Assembly (NCBI RefSeq): GCF_000247815.1
Contig: NW_004775925.1
Coordinates: 781,805-845,804 of the forward strand
Source: Ficedula albicollis
Taxonomy: Eukaryota; Chordata; Aves; Passeriformes; Muscicapidae
Reading direction: 5' to 3'
Length of the DNA: 64,000 nucleotides
Below, piece by piece: positions 30,254 to 42,897 of the stretch. The translations under genes and the position numbers were made by a program. A model generated the notes under the pieces. The model ran no database searches. It saw nothing but the letters and a program-made list of their open reading frames with translations, and was not told the DNA's origin. Each line of letters starts with the position of its first letter. The stretch's first letter is position 1.

Positions 30254-30596
30254 AGTCAGTGTGCAGGAGCTGCACTGGGCATGCAGAATCTGCAGGAGCT
30301 GCCCTGGGCACACAGAATCTGCAGGAGCTGCTCTGGGAATGCAGAATCTGCAGGAGCTTCTCTGGGCACACAGAATCTCCAGGGGCTGTCCTGGGCAAAC
30401 AGAATGTGCAGGAACTGCCCTGGGCAGGCAGAATCTACAGAATGTGCAGGAACTGCCCTGGGCACACAGAATCTGCAGGGGCTGCCCTGGGCACACAGAA
30501 TGTGCAGGGGCTGCCCTGGGCACAAAGAATCTGCAGGAGCTTCTCTGGGCACACAGAATCTCCAGGGGCTGTCCTGGGCAAACAGAATGTGCAGGA
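30254..30596 (+). repeat. 29-bp minisatellite
   Basis: About 11-12 copies of a 29-bp unit, cagaatctgcaggagctgc plus cctgggcaca, with many substitutions and one short internal extra piece near 30430 (aatctacagaatgtgc). Since 29 is not a multiple of three the frames rotate. Long Cys-rich frames on both strands are by-products. Lies in the probable ATRN 3' UTR. Confidence 0.88.
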
Positions 30597-33500
30597 GCCA
30601 CAGGACAAACTGCATTGCCTTCATACCAGGCACCCAATTAAAATTAGCAGCTCTGAGGTTTTTTTAAGAAAACAGCAAAGATCCAGGTCTATTCTCCTCT
30701 CTGTCTGCCAGTGCTTGAAGTTCCACTAGCGGTAAACTGTAAACAAAATAAACTAGAGCTTTAATTATACTAATGAAATCCTGCTACAACACCCAGCAGA
30801 AACAGCTGCACTGAAAGCAGAGCCCAGCAGAGCCACACCTGGTTGAGCCGGTGTGTGGACAGCCTTAGTCAAACAACATTTGCACTACAGTTGCTTAGTA
30901 AATAACAGGTCTACTTCAAAATTAATTAAATCAAAATTAAGGCATACTCAAATGAACGGTAAGATACAAGACAAAAATCATTCTCACAATAGCCTACCCA
31001 GTGAGGTAGAGTTTCACAGCACAAGTGGTATCTTTTATTTATCTATTTTTAATAGTACATGGCATGAGTTTTCCTACAGAAGAGATCAAAGACAAACTCC
31101 TGCCATGGCAACCAACACACAGTACTTCCACTGCTAGCCTAGGAATCCCTGATTGAATTGGGATGATTTTTCATTTAACTTTTAAAACGTAAAAATATAC
31201 TGCATAACCTTTCCTCTCAGACTTCTTCAGGGAAGCTAGTTCTTTTCCTGCTAACATGGCCAGGCTTTGATGTTGCAGAGGAAAAACAACAACCCAAAAA
31301 CAAAAACCAAAGCCCACAAAAGCCCACAATGCCCAAAAAACAGAACCTAAAGACTCAAAAGAGTAGAAATAAATAAGAATTTCCCCCATGCACATTCCTC
31401 AATTTGGCTGCTTTCTCCCAGTGCAGCAATTCCCTGTTCCCAGGGAAGGGCTGAGGCTCTGAGCTGCAGCTGGTGCCTGTCCCTAACAGCTCTCATGGGA
31501 AGGTGACCAGCCAGGAACACGAGGAGCAGCACGGGACAGAGGGGCAGCCCAGCCCTGAACTCCTGTTATGGAAAAGGCTAAAGCTGGATTTCAGCCTCAA
31601 AGCCGCCCTTCAGCTCGTTCAGGGCCGAGGAAGCCTAGCTGCCATTTCCAGCCATCCCCAAACCCAGTGCCTGTGGATCTTGGTAAGGTTCCCTGCAGAA
31701 AAATGTCAAAAATTGCTTCTGAGCAATGCCCAGGACAGGAACTGCCCCGAAGGAGTCTGGGTCTGCCAGCACAGGCTCCGTGTCCGTGGTACCACACCAC
31801 TGAATTTTGGGACATTACAACCATGGCTTGATGTCAGTCACAGGCACTACCCCATCACAAATAGCTTTATTTTGGTAATTTCAGTACAATGTGTTTCAAG
31901 CCCAGGGAAAGTGATCATAACAACTGAAAAGTTGTCTCATAAATCTTCTTCTATCCAAAATATTGAGCCAGAGCGTGGCAAGGTCATGCTACAACAACCC
32001 AGAGAAAATTCTGGGCTAAACCCCATGGAAAATGGTGAATTAAACAACAACAACAAAAGTGTGTTATTTGGAGATCCACTGGCACCGCTGTTTACTAGAA
32101 TAAAAGGGCCCCAAGAGTTCTGAAATTTTATTACTAATTTTTTAAAGGCTCCTCTCAGAGAATGAAAATCTTCTGAGGGTTGACATGTCGAACGCTAAAT
32201 TTCAGCCAGTTATAAACACCTGAAAATAGTGATTTTGAATGGAAACCCTGCCACAATTTTAGTAACAAAGGCCTTAAACTACTGATTTAATCCTCCACAT
32301 AGTGACCACTTTAAGGATGTTTATTACTTGTCTCCAAATGTTGCTTTTCCTCCTTCCAAATGGAAAAGCCATTATTTTACTTGGCTTCCACATTTAAGTG
32401 AAATGCATTTGAACACCCAAAAGTCAAGTTATGCCTCCCTGCTTTGCAAGATATCCTGATGTAATCTGATGTTTAAAGCTCTGGAAAGTTATCCAATACT
32501 GATCAGATGAAGGAGTTATTAAGACAAAACTCATACATCATTTAAAATGCATCAAAAATACATTCAATTCTTTTCTGGTTTATATACACTTTAAATCTCT
32601 CCATGTTCTGCACATTACTGTAGAGTTTATGTACAAGTGCAAAATCTGTGTGTCATTTGTCATTTATTTACAGATTCTCCCATGAAATAAGGTTGCTCTT
32701 TCTCCCCCACCTCACTTCCAAATGATGTAAACCCAAAAATCCGTCACTTTTGATACTGGCCTGGTGATAAACTGCCAGCAATTCTTCTTTCCCCTATCCT
32801 TTCCTGCTTTTTTCCCTGTTTACCTCTAAGCTGGGATGCAACTGCAGCAGAGCTGTGTATGAGAGTTCTCTTCTCCCTCATCAGGATGCAGATCAGATGC
32901 AGGGTAGAGCTCCATCCTAGAGGAGCCTGTTCCTTTCATTTGTGTAACTCTTGTTGCTCTATTTACATTTTTTGGTTCTGATAAACATTGACTTTGATCA
33001 TCTTTGCTCATTTTTCCAGTATCTGACAGCTCACTTTGGCCACACTCCTGAGCACAGTGTGGGCTTTGCAGAGCAGACAGCCCAGCCCTCCAGGAGTGAG
33101 AAAACATCCCCAACTCTGCATGGATGTCTTTTACCCAGGTAAAAATCTATCACCCCTCCAGGCCTACAGCTCTGAAAGCTCTTGGTGATCAGGAAAGCCC
33201 AACAACTTTAAGCACCTGCTCAAGTGCCGTCCTGAGGAGGGAAACACAAGCACAGGGGCTTTCACCAACAGGGCTGCCAGTTCTCCTCCCAAAACAGCAA
33301 GAAATCTGCAAACGTCAGGATGTGCATCATGGCTGAAAACATGCATTAACAGGGGAGGGATTTTAGTCCAGTCTTATTTCTCCAGTTCAGATTAGCCCTA
33401 TTACTGAGCAAGTTAGAAAATACTATCAGGAGATGAATCTGTCTGAGGTAATCCATGCATCAGGTAAAACTTAAATTGCCTAAATCCCCTCATTCTAAGA

Positions 33501-35508
33501 CAGAGCTCAGCCCTTTCCCCCTCATAATTTCTTCTTCACACAGAGCACTGAAACTTCTAGTTTAGAAACAGAAACATTTATATATTTTTATATATAATGC
33601 ATTTTTCCCAATATTTTTTGGCAGTTCCAATATTTTTTGAAGTCTCACTGCCCTCGTTAAATGCCACATTATATCAGAATTATCATCCAGCACAGTCCTT
33701 AAACCATCAGGCTGTTCCCATCACTGCTGTCTGGATACACACAGCAATTCACCTCTTTATTGTGATGTGCCAGGCTCCAAAGAGCTTCTTCAAAACACAT
33801 GGTTAGAAAAAAACATCCCAGAAATGAGTGGCTGACACGTGACTGATGACCAGAACACGCACAAACAAGGAGCAGGTATTTGGGTCCAGTTTGGAAAGGT
33901 GCTGCCTGGCCAGATCCAAGAGCACCTCCCTCCCACGTGTTACTTCTCCATTCATTAAACATCAGATGTCCTCAGCAGAACCCACCAGCTCAGTGACCTG
34001 CTGAATCCACAGTTACTGTGTGAAGCCATAGTTCCACCCTCGTTTGCCATCTTCCTACCAGCCCCAGCCCTGCCCCACAGCCCCGGGAGACTCTGGGCAC
34101 CCCCACACACAGAGGGGTGCCTGCAGTCCAGCCCTGACCTCCAAACACAGCCCCAGCCTGTCAGAGCACCTCAGATGGCTTGATGCACACTCCAAATGCC
34201 AGACCTTCTCTCTGCCACTCCCAAGTCTCATCCTTTCACCACCAGCCATTTCTTCAACATCTAACAGAGCCCGAGCCCAACAGGAAATACCAGGATCTGA
34301 TTGTGTAGAACTCAAACCTATGGCAAAACAAAGCTGCTCTGCTTGATTTTTATTTGAAGTTCTTTTTTTACTTCATCCTCAAGTGATCTAGCACCCAGAG
34401 TGCTGCTTTTTACACCCTGTAAGAAGATGGAGCAAATCATAACCACTGAGGAGCAATGCCTCCAAGCTCAGCTCTCACCCAGAAGGATGGCAGGAGGGGA
34501 GGGGCAGGAGAGAGGCCGAAATCAGAAAAATCAGAAAAAGTGATGTGTCTGACCTGGAACGCAGAGTGCTTCTATGAAAATGCTGGTGAAACCAGGAGTT
34601 CTCTTATGAGATACCAAAACTCTACATGCTTTCCAGATATTTCCATCTGAGTAGCTGGTTGGTCAGGAAAATGAGATTTTCCTCTGACTGCACAGGCCAG
34701 GGGACACCGAGTGCCTTGGGTGACTCTAGATGTGAGTATACCCTCAAAGGAATTCCATTCTGTTAAAAAGCAGCGTGGGTAGCAGTCTCCTCACTCCCTA
34801 GATCTGGTCACGTCTAGGCACTTGTGTGTGGTGTACTCCAAGCAGGTTAAGACTATGTAAACACTGAGTCTTTCCAAAGCAACATCCAACTTTCCAGTTA
34901 TTTCACGTGGTCTGAGCAACATCAACCTTTAAACCATCCCAGCATTCCTGGACCATGATGACTACAAAAGGCTGTGCCTGGAAGAGAGTTCCACTGAAAT
35001 AAGGAGGGAACAATTAAATATTAAATGAAAACAAAGGATGAAGATGCTTTGAAGATTAATAGTAGTGTTTATGTGTTGAGAGCTGACACCTGTAAACACT
35101 GGATCTTTCTCTTTTTGTACAGTTTGATAAATACATGAACTACAAAGCACTTTCCATGTAGAAACCTGAGTGTCATTCATGTTGGACTAGAGTTGTATTT
35201 ACACTGACCAGGAATGGCGGCATTGGACCTTGCCGACCCTGCAACCAAACAACCTTGCTTTAGACTTGAAGAAAACAAAGGAGCAATCTGAAGCCATGTG
35301 TCAGTAAAACTTAAGTGGAGCAGTTGTCAAATAAAGCCAACTAGCACGCAGATGAGAGAAAAAAACTGGGTTTGAGGAAGTTGTGGTTTTTTCCGGGTGC
35401 TTTAGTCTCTTGGGACATAACTGGGAAACCTTTCTCCTCCTCCTCCTCCTTCTTGGTATAACTTTTCCATGTCATTTAAAACCCTAGAGAGTTTCTGATG
35501 TCCATGCA

Positions 35509-35633
35509 TCAAATACAGGTTCCTGGCTGTGCAGGGGGCTGCTGCTTCCGATTTCGTATCGCACCCGATTTCTCTTTGTAGGCAATTGGCATCTGTTGTG
35601 AAATGTCCACCAGTGCACTGGCCACTGCGAGAC
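35509..35633 (-). CDS. ATRN: ATRN last coding exon
   Basis: Minus-strand exon of 125 bases after acceptor tgatgcccag (plus-strand ct at 35634-35635). GT completes Gly with the last base of the previous exon, then LAVASALVDISQQMPIAYKE, KSGAIRNRKQQPPAQPGTCI and TGA (35509-35511). This is the known end of attractin, forty residues, with conservative Val/Ile and Val/Ala differences from the mammalian protein as I know it. The window's longer overlapping frames in other registers (for example the one ending QEGGGGGERFPSYVPRD) are shadows. Confidence 0.93.
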
Positions 35634-36004
35634 CTGGGCATCAGAACAAAGAGTCAGGCAGCAGAAAGCCACAGCAACACAGCCTGCAGAAACAGCTGAG
35701 ACCATGTGTAGAATTTTTTAAATAAACCAGAAAAGTGTTTTGGCTTAATAATTAAACTCCAGCCCAAATTCTGAAAGGAGCTGAAATACTGCATGTTTAA
35801 TTAGAAGCAACAGCAGGAGAAAAAGATGCAATAAGGGTGACTATTACTGGATGTAAAATTCTAAATACTGAAGCCTGAACCCTTAATATTGAAAATGCCT
35901 TTCTCTGCATCAGTAGATGGACAATAAACCTGAATGCCAATGTGCATGGAAGTTTCACTGCACTCCCCATGGATACCTGACCTCTGCAACCTCCTCCTGG
36001 CAGA

Positions 36005-36170
36005 TCAGGGGGTCATGGAAGGTCTGGGCTGAAAGGCACCTAAAGCCCATCCAGTTCCACCCCTGCCATGGCAGGGACACTTTCCACTACCCCAGGCTGC
36101 TCCAAGCCCCGTCCAACCTGGCCTGGGACACTGCCAGGGATGGGGCAGCCACAGCAGCTCTGGGCACAGA
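36005..36170 (-). mobile_element. CR1 LINE 3' fragment
   Basis: gatcagggggtcatggaagg, cccatccagttccacccctg, gacactttccactacccca, then gccagggatggggcagcc: inverted CR1 end in the last ATRN intron. Confidence 0.8.
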
Positions 36171-36374
36171 GCCAGGGCCTCCCTGCTCTATTCACAGACA
36201 AACCACATCTGGGACTTAGCTTAACCCAGCTCAGCACCAAACCATCCAACTCAAACCCTGCTAATTCTCTTTCCAGAGCCTTTGTTTTAGCAGGCTCCCT
36301 GGGCACTGGGGAACCCCAGTCAAACCCCACACTGCCCAGGAGATGATGTCCCAGTGTCCTGAGACCAGGTTTAG

Positions 36375-36712
36375 GTGTGAAGGGGTTGAGAACAAGGAAA
36401 CCTTGAGCTGGATGGGGAAAACCTCTGTCCAGAGCTCCTAAGAGGAGGGCAGAGGTGCTCTGAAAGGACTTGGAGTGACAGGACAAGGGGGAATGGCTTC
36501 AGACTGACAGTGGGCAGGGTTAGATGGGATATTCTTCCCTGTCAGGGTGGGGAGGTGCCAGGGCTGCCCATCACTGGAACTGTCCAAGGCCAGGCTGGAC
36601 AGGGCTTGCAGCAAGCTGGGCTAGTGGAAGGTGTCCTTGTCCATGGCAGGGGGTGGAATTGGATGGGCTTTAAGGTCCCTCAAACTCAAATCTTTCCATG
36701 ATTCTGTGACTT
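36375..36712 (+). mobile_element. CR1 LINE 3' fragment
   Basis: gaaggggttgagaacaagga, acaggacaagggggaatggc, ccaaggccaggctggacagg, ggtgtccttgtccatggcag, and an end caaactcaaatctttccatgattctg with the octamer remnant. Confidence 0.8.
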
Positions 36713-37061
36713 GATGTTCCCCTGCAAATGGAGCTGGGAATGAAGTCAGATGTGCCAAGTGACAAGTTACCTTCAAAAGTAATTACTGCAAACATGTCTG
36801 TTCCTCTTCCCCCCACCCAGCTGTTAATTAAAGCACAGTCCAATATCAAGTGTTCATCCATCAATTGACCTTGGTAATTAACTCAAAGTTCAGGCTGGAA
36901 GCCAGCAGGGCCCAAACCAGGGAGCCTAAAATACCTTGAGCACATCCCAAGCTGAACTGTGGCTACAGCAGCTTCTGTGGGATCAGGAAAGGTGAATCTG
37001 CAAGGGTGGGGAAGGATCACAGAGTTAATTCCAAGCCACCAGAGACAACAGTAATCCTCAC

Positions 37062-37176
37062 CTGACTGTCCTGGTGGTGGGATGCCCCCCAGTCCTCGAG
37101 GCAGCCTCACGAACACCGAGAGAACGGCGGCTTTGTTCCCAAAGCAGGGCTCCAGAGCAATGGGCTTTGGTACAGT
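37062..37176 (-). CDS. ATRN: ATRN penultimate coding exon
   Basis: 115-base minus-strand exon between acceptor gcttcccatgcag (plus ct at 37177-37178) and donor gtgagg (plus-strand 37056-37061). It starts in phase 0 with TVPKPIALEPCFGNKAAVLS and continues VFVRLPRGLGGIPPPGQS plus one base. This middle part of the attractin tail is near-identical among vertebrates. The leftover G joins GT of the last exon to make Gly. Confidence 0.95.
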
Positions 37177-37629
37177 CTGCATGGGAAGCAGCGAGAGAAA
37201 ACAAATGTTCAACACTGTGTTACACCCTCCCTCTTCCCCCAGCACTGCTTTTCAGCCTGTACAAGCCCCAGGGCATGAGCCATCACAAACCACACTGCTG
37301 TGCTGAGCGAATTTCCTGCACACAGCCAGCAAAGCTAAAACCACTGTCAGCAACAATCAAAACACAAGTCATCACAGGGAAACACATTCACTTAATAAAA
37401 ATCAGGCTATTAAAAAGTCAAGCATTACACGAGGCTTGTATTTCTCCCTGAATTCAATAACAAAGGAGCAGCTTATGTAATCAGCAGGATTGAGGGTTTT
37501 GTTCCATCGACCCCATCAGCAGCATGTCACTGATACCAGCAATTGAGTTCTATTTCCAGAATTTAGCTCCATGTACCATGTAACAGCACTTTATGCCCTA
37601 GCACAGTAAAGCACATTTTCCCAAGAACA

Positions 37630-37760
37630 AAAAGAAGTGTCCAGGGCCAGGTTAGCAGGGGCTTGAAGCAGCCTGGTCTAGTGGAGGGTGTCCTTGTCCA
37701 TGGCAGGGGTGGAACTGGAGGGGCTTTAAGGGCCCTTTCCAGCTGGGATTCTAATAATGG
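37630..37760 (+). mobile_element. CR1 LINE 3' fragment
   Basis: ccagggccaggttagcaggg, gcctggtctagtggagggtg, tgtccatggcaggggtggaa, then gggccctttccagctgggat: short CR1 end. Confidence 0.75.
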
Positions 37761-38904
37761 GCAGTCAGCTTTCTGCACCCTGGAGGAGCAGGGGACTGGA
37801 TCCCTTGCTGACCCTCAGTGCCTGTGACCCACTGCACTCTTGAGAAGATTTTACCTGAATGACCACCAGAAAACTTCACTAGAAGTTAGAAATATATCAT
37901 TAGAAAGCCAAAATGCAACAGCTCAGTCCAAAACTCAAGCATGTTCCCACCTGGGCCTGGCCCAAATCCCGCACACAAGTACAGAGGATCAGTGCTGTTG
38001 TGTGTGAGTGTTCACCAATGAGAACAGCTTCAGGAGAGTTTCTTCTTTTGCTCCACATCAGCTAAAGAAGCTGGGAAACACTATTTTACCCAATACACTC
38101 AGTGCTTTCTGTTTTCTTCTTTAATATGGACAAACTCTGCTCTGGTGCTGATGAAATAATTAGTGCTTTTTCCATCAGGCATCAAACTACACCATAGTAC
38201 TCAAATGTTCAACAGAAACTCAATGCAATGCAAGCCATGAAAAAGCCCAAACAGGAGTCAAACATGCTGTTAAATTACTGCTGCTCAATAAAAAAGACAA
38301 AAGGAGACAACAGCAAGCAAAATGAAACTGAAAACTTTCCATATCTCACGTTTACTGCAGTGATTGCAGCAGGATTTGCTCTGTGCAAGGCAGATAAATA
38401 CGTGCTGCATGGGCTGGGTGATGGAAGCTGCTGCCTGTCTGGTTCATAGCAGCAGATTTCTTCATCTCCCCACCCCCAACAAAGGGATCAAACTTGGAGT
38501 AAAGCTTTTCCCAGAAGCAAACAAGCAACCCTGGTGCTGTACCCCACTGTGACTCAACTGCCAGAGGTAATGGAGAGAGAACAGGGAAGGCAACTGCAGG
38601 AAAAGAGCCCAGACTTCTGCCATTTGGGTGGGAGCAAGAACTGAACACAAAGTTGATTTTCCTTTGGACAGACTCAAGTACTTCACTTATTCTACTGTTA
38701 ATAAATCAGCTCTGGTGAATTCCAGAGTTTGGAGGATGGTACTTGGGTTACAGAGAGCTCTTATGTTCACCCTCAGCAGAATGGACAGCAAAGACCACAC
38801 AGAGAAGTGATGGAGGGAAGAGAATGAGGGAGCAACTGAATAGAAGAGATTATATTTTTAAATACTTTAAAATGTATTTTAATGGATTTAAATAGATTCA
38901 TGGA

Positions 38905-39279
38905 TTCATGGCCATGGAGATGCTCCCAGGACTGGAGACCCCCTGCTCTGGAGCCAGGCTGGGAGAGCTGGGAATGTTCCCCTGGAGAAGGGAAGGCTCC
39001 AGGAAGAGCTCAGAGCCCCTTGCAGGGCCTGGAGGGGCTCCAGGAGAGCTGGAGAGGGGCTGGGGACAAGGCATGGAGGGACAGGACACAGGGAATGGCT
39101 CACACTGCCAGAGGGCAGGGCAGGGTGGATTTGGGCAGGAATTGCTCCCTGGCAGGGTGGGCAGCCCTGGCACAGGGTGCCCAGAGCAGCTGTGGCTGCC
39201 CCTGGATCCCTGGCAGTGCCCAAGGTTGGACACTGGGGCTGGAGCAGCTGGGGCAGTGGAAGTGTCCCTGCCATGGCAG
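38905..39279 (+). mobile_element. CR1 LINE fragment lacking its 3' end
   Basis: Long CR1 piece (tggagccaggctgggagagc, ggctccaggagagctggaga, ggcagggtgggcagccctgg, gtgtccctgccatggcag) that stops at 39279 exactly where the 862-bp tandem duplication begins. The usual gggtggaactggatgggctt and octamer tail are missing, which implies a deletion or rearrangement after insertion. Confidence 0.87.
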
Positions 39280-40141
39280 ACAATGCAAAGGTGACCTTCA
39301 GAGTCCCTCCCAGCCCCAGCAGCACCCTCACCATCCTCCAGCCAACCTGCAGGAACAGGAGGCTGGGAATTCCCTCAGGGGTGACCAAATCCAGCCCTGC
39401 ACTAACACAGGCAATGGCATGGAAAAGCACAGCTCTCTGCTTTAGGACTAGTTACACTTCCAGCCTGTGCCATCACACTCTGTGACACCTTTCCAGAGAG
39501 TCCCTGGCCCAGATCTCACCACTCTGCCACCAGAAACTTTCTTTTAATCTCAAGTATTTCAAACTTCAATTTATTCATCTGTCTGATGTTCTTCTGCACC
39601 TTAATCCTCTCCCTGGGCTTTACCCTGCTGCACATCTCAGTCTTCTTTGGGATGAGCTGAAAGAGAAATGCTCTGAATTCCTTCTCTGAACACAAGCACT
39701 GCCTCCTCCAGCTCTCCAGGAGCCCCTCTCCACACCTTGTTCTCAGCCCCCAGTGACCTGAGAGCCATTTCAGGCTCTGGCAGTGCCTCTGTTGTGGCAA
39801 CAATCACACTGAGTCTCCTGCACACCATAAAACAGAAAGAAACAGAAGTTGTTCATTACAGAGCTCTCAGGCATGGAGCTGAAGGGACTTGGAGAGGAAT
39901 TCAGCTCATCCCTCAGCCCCAGGCAAGACCCTCTCTCCTCCTCTGCCCTTTCCAACTAATGAACCCTGAGTGTGCAGCAGGAACTCTCATTACGAGTCCC
40001 TGTGGGCAAAATCTTCCCTTTCCATGGAATTTTTATTTTGGTCCTCAAGGTCACACATCTTCCTCCTCTGCTCTCGTGGTCCCACAGCACAGACAGCTGG
40101 GCACAGGATGTAACCCTGAGCCTCCTTCCTTCCCTTGTCAA
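39280..40141 (+). repeat. 862-bp tandem duplication, unit 1
   Basis: Runs from acaatgcaaaggtgacct to cttcccttgtcaa and is followed at once by unit 2. All open frames in the two units give the same peptides, so the units look identical. The sequence itself is not a repeat I recognise. Confidence 0.93.
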
Positions 40142-41003
40142 ACAATGCAAAGGTGACCTTCAGAGTCCCTCCCAGCCCCAGCAGCACCCTCACCATCCTC
40201 CAGCCAACCTGCAGGAACAGGAGGCTGGGAATTCCCTCAGGGGTGACCAAATCCAGCCCTGCACTAACACAGGCAATGGCATGGAAAAGCACAGCTCTCT
40301 GCTTTAGGACTAGTTACACTTCCAGCCTGTGCCATCACACTCTGTGACACCTTTCCAGAGAGTCCCTGGCCCAGATCTCACCACTCTGCCACCAGAAACT
40401 TTCTTTTAATCTCAAGTATTTCAAACTTCAATTTATTCATCTGTCTGATGTTCTTCTGCACCTTAATCCTCTCCCTGGGCTTTACCCTGCTGCACATCTC
40501 AGTCTTCTTTGGGATGAGCTGAAAGAGAAATGCTCTGAATTCCTTCTCTGAACACAAGCACTGCCTCCTCCAGCTCTCCAGGAGCCCCTCTCCACACCTT
40601 GTTCTCAGCCCCCAGTGACCTGAGAGCCATTTCAGGCTCTGGCAGTGCCTCTGTTGTGGCAACAATCACACTGAGTCTCCTGCACACCATAAAACAGAAA
40701 GAAACAGAAGTTGTTCATTACAGAGCTCTCAGGCATGGAGCTGAAGGGACTTGGAGAGGAATTCAGCTCATCCCTCAGCCCCAGGCAAGACCCTCTCTCC
40801 TCCTCTGCCCTTTCCAACTAATGAACCCTGAGTGTGCAGCAGGAACTCTCATTACGAGTCCCTGTGGGCAAAATCTTCCCTTTCCATGGAATTTTTATTT
40901 TGGTCCTCAAGGTCACACATCTTCCTCCTCTGCTCTCGTGGTCCCACAGCACAGACAGCTGGGCACAGGATGTAACCCTGAGCCTCCTTCCTTCCCTTGT
41001 CAA
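40142..41003 (+). repeat. 862-bp tandem duplication, unit 2
   Basis: Direct copy of 39280-40141 with no spacer, ending cttcccttgtcaa at 41003 and followed by cctgctcagaaaag and an inverted CR1. Identity implies recent origin or an assembly duplication. Confidence 0.93.
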
Positions 41004-41025
41004 CCTGCTCAGAAAAGAATCAGAA

Positions 41026-41376
41026 TCATGGAATGGTTTGGGTGGGAAGTTCATCTCATGCCCTGCAGTGAGCAAGGACACCTCCCACTGTCCCAGGTGC
41101 TCCACAGCCCCCTCCAACCTGCCTTGGGTCCTGCCAGGGATCCAGGGCAGCCACAGCTCTGGGAATTCCAGCCCAGCCCTTCCCCACTCTGCCAGGGAAC
41201 AATTCCTGCCCAAATCCCACCCAGCCCTGCCCTCTGGCAGTGGGAGCCATTCCCTGTGTCCTGTCCCTCCATCCCTTGTAAAATCTCCATCTTTCCTGGT
41301 GGGCCCTTCAGGTACTGAAAGGCTACAATTAAACCAACCCAAAACCTTTTATTTTCCAGGCTGAACAACCCCAAAA
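41026..41376 (-). mobile_element. CR1 LINE 3' fragment
   Basis: Inverted: agaatcatggaatggtttgg, cacctcccactgtcccaggt, ggaacaattcctgcccaaat, then ggctacaattaaaccaaccc and gaacaaccccaaa-type 5' part. With the + copy at 38905 it brackets the 862-bp duplication. Confidence 0.87.
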
Positions 41377-42142
41377 AAGATAGGGGTTAGTAAAATATTG
41401 TTAATATTTCTCTCAACTTTATTTCTCTCAACCATGCACAGCAAGGATAATGATGCACCCAAAATCTGCCAGGCAGTTGCAAACTAATTTGGAAGGAATT
41501 AAGCACAACATCACTTTGCTGCTAAGCTCCATCTTAAAACTAAAAGGAAAAAAATGGCCTATTGTCCATCAAATCCAGCTTTTCCTGAGACAAGCTGCAG
41601 TTAATAACAACAAAAACTCGCCTGAAGAATCAAGTCCTGCACATTTATTTTTGACAGCCCCAGTTGAGGCACCTGCTTTCTGAGCTGTGACTCATTGTGC
41701 ATCTTGTCTCTGAGCAGTGCTCGGGCCAAGAGAGCCAGGAGGGAAGGAGGGAATGACTCAGAGCTGGGAATGAGGGAGGAATTCTGGGCAGGGAGGTGAG
41801 CAGGAGTGAAGGACACTGCAAGGCACAGAGCCCAGCCTGGAGCCAGGGAGCAGACTCTGCACACAGGGGGGAGAATGGGACATTCCAGCCATGTGACATG
41901 TGTCACATCAAATGGGACATTCGGCAGCTTCACTGCGACCTGCACTGCAGGTGCCACCCACTGCAGCCCTGCCCTGCCCTGCTGGGATTTGAAGTGACCC
42001 AGGAGCTGCCACCTGGGCACAAACGAGCAGCTGGCTGGCTTCAATAAGTGGAATTCTGGTGGGGAGACCTCAGAAGAGCTCAGGTCTCCTTTCTTTGCCC
42101 ACTCAGGTGGTTTCTGAGTGCTCTTATCATAAATTATGGAAT

Positions 42143-42370
42143 CCCCTGAGTTGGAGGGGACCCACAAGGATCACCCAGTCCTGCCCCTGGCCCTGCTCAG
42201 ACCCCCCAACAATCCCCCCTGTCCATCCCTGGAGAGGTGTCCAAACGCTCCTGGAGCTCTGGCAGCCTCCTGCCCATTCCCTGGGGAGCCTGGGAAGTGC
42301 CAGCACCCTCTGGGGAAGAACTTTTCCCTAAAATCCACCTAAACCTCTCCTGACACAGCTCCATGTCCTC
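42143..42370 (-). mobile_element. CR1 LINE 3' fragment
   Basis: tggaatcccctgagttggag, acccacaaggatcacccagt, gtccaaacgctcctggagct, ggcccattcc-like cattccctggggagcctggg, gacacagctccatgtcct. Uninterrupted relative of the element split at 20462. Confidence 0.8.
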
Positions 42371-42897
42371 TTTTGTTGCAGATCCAAGCTGCTCTCCTGC
42401 AAGATGATATTGGGTGGACTTGGAAAGCAGAGATCAGATGTTAGAGATTCCTCTTAAGGGTAAACTTCAAAAAGATGCATAAAAGAGGTGCATTTCCAAA
42501 TTTGTAACAACCTCTATCAGATGCTTAAAACCTGCCTCTGCCAGCAGCTTCCATTGAGAGGTTTTGATAAACCCACTGTTGAATTACAGAAGTGATTCCT
42601 TTTTACTGAAGGCTTAATGGCACAATAAAATAGACATTATTCAAATCCATTCAAATAAAGTGCATCTCTCAGACACTCAGCACAAGAGGTGCCTGAACAG
42701 CAGAGTCCCACCTTGGGAGCAGACCCAGGGGGAGAACAGAGCCCTGGTGCTGCAGTGGGTGGGCAAAGACCACCGTCAGTGGCCATGGACAGACCTGGCT
42801 GGGCCACCAGGCCCCTGCCCTGAGGAACCTCCTGGCCTTAAAGAAATGCAGAAAACTGTGCCTGCAGGACACTGGAGAGACAAATTCATGGAGCTGA

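Larger units (their letters stand above)
29291..35508 (-). other. Probable ATRN 3' UTR
   Basis: AT-rich sequence following the ATRN stop on the - strand without introns or other genes. Mammalian ATRN messages have a 3' UTR of several kb. Here an AT-rich, UTR-like composition continues to about 29300, where minus-strand AATAAA words at 29305 and 29338 could end it. It would include a hexamer repeat and a 29-bp minisatellite at 30129-30596. Nearer AATAAA words (31034, 31866, 32126) may give shorter forms. Confidence 0.45.
35634..37061 (-). other. ATRN last intron (1.4 kb)
   Basis: Carries two CR1 fragments in opposite orientation (36005-36170 and 36375-36712) that are partly complementary. The rest is unremarkable. 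Confidence 0.8.

Noticed and set aside
29768..30729. Cys-rich frames of 125-299 residues on both strands
   Set aside because: They come from the 29-bp minisatellite and GCTCCT repeat in the probable ATRN UTR.
39516..40690. Pairs of identical 63-95-residue minus-strand frames
   Set aside because: Identical because of the 862-bp duplication. No family resemblance and no splice context.
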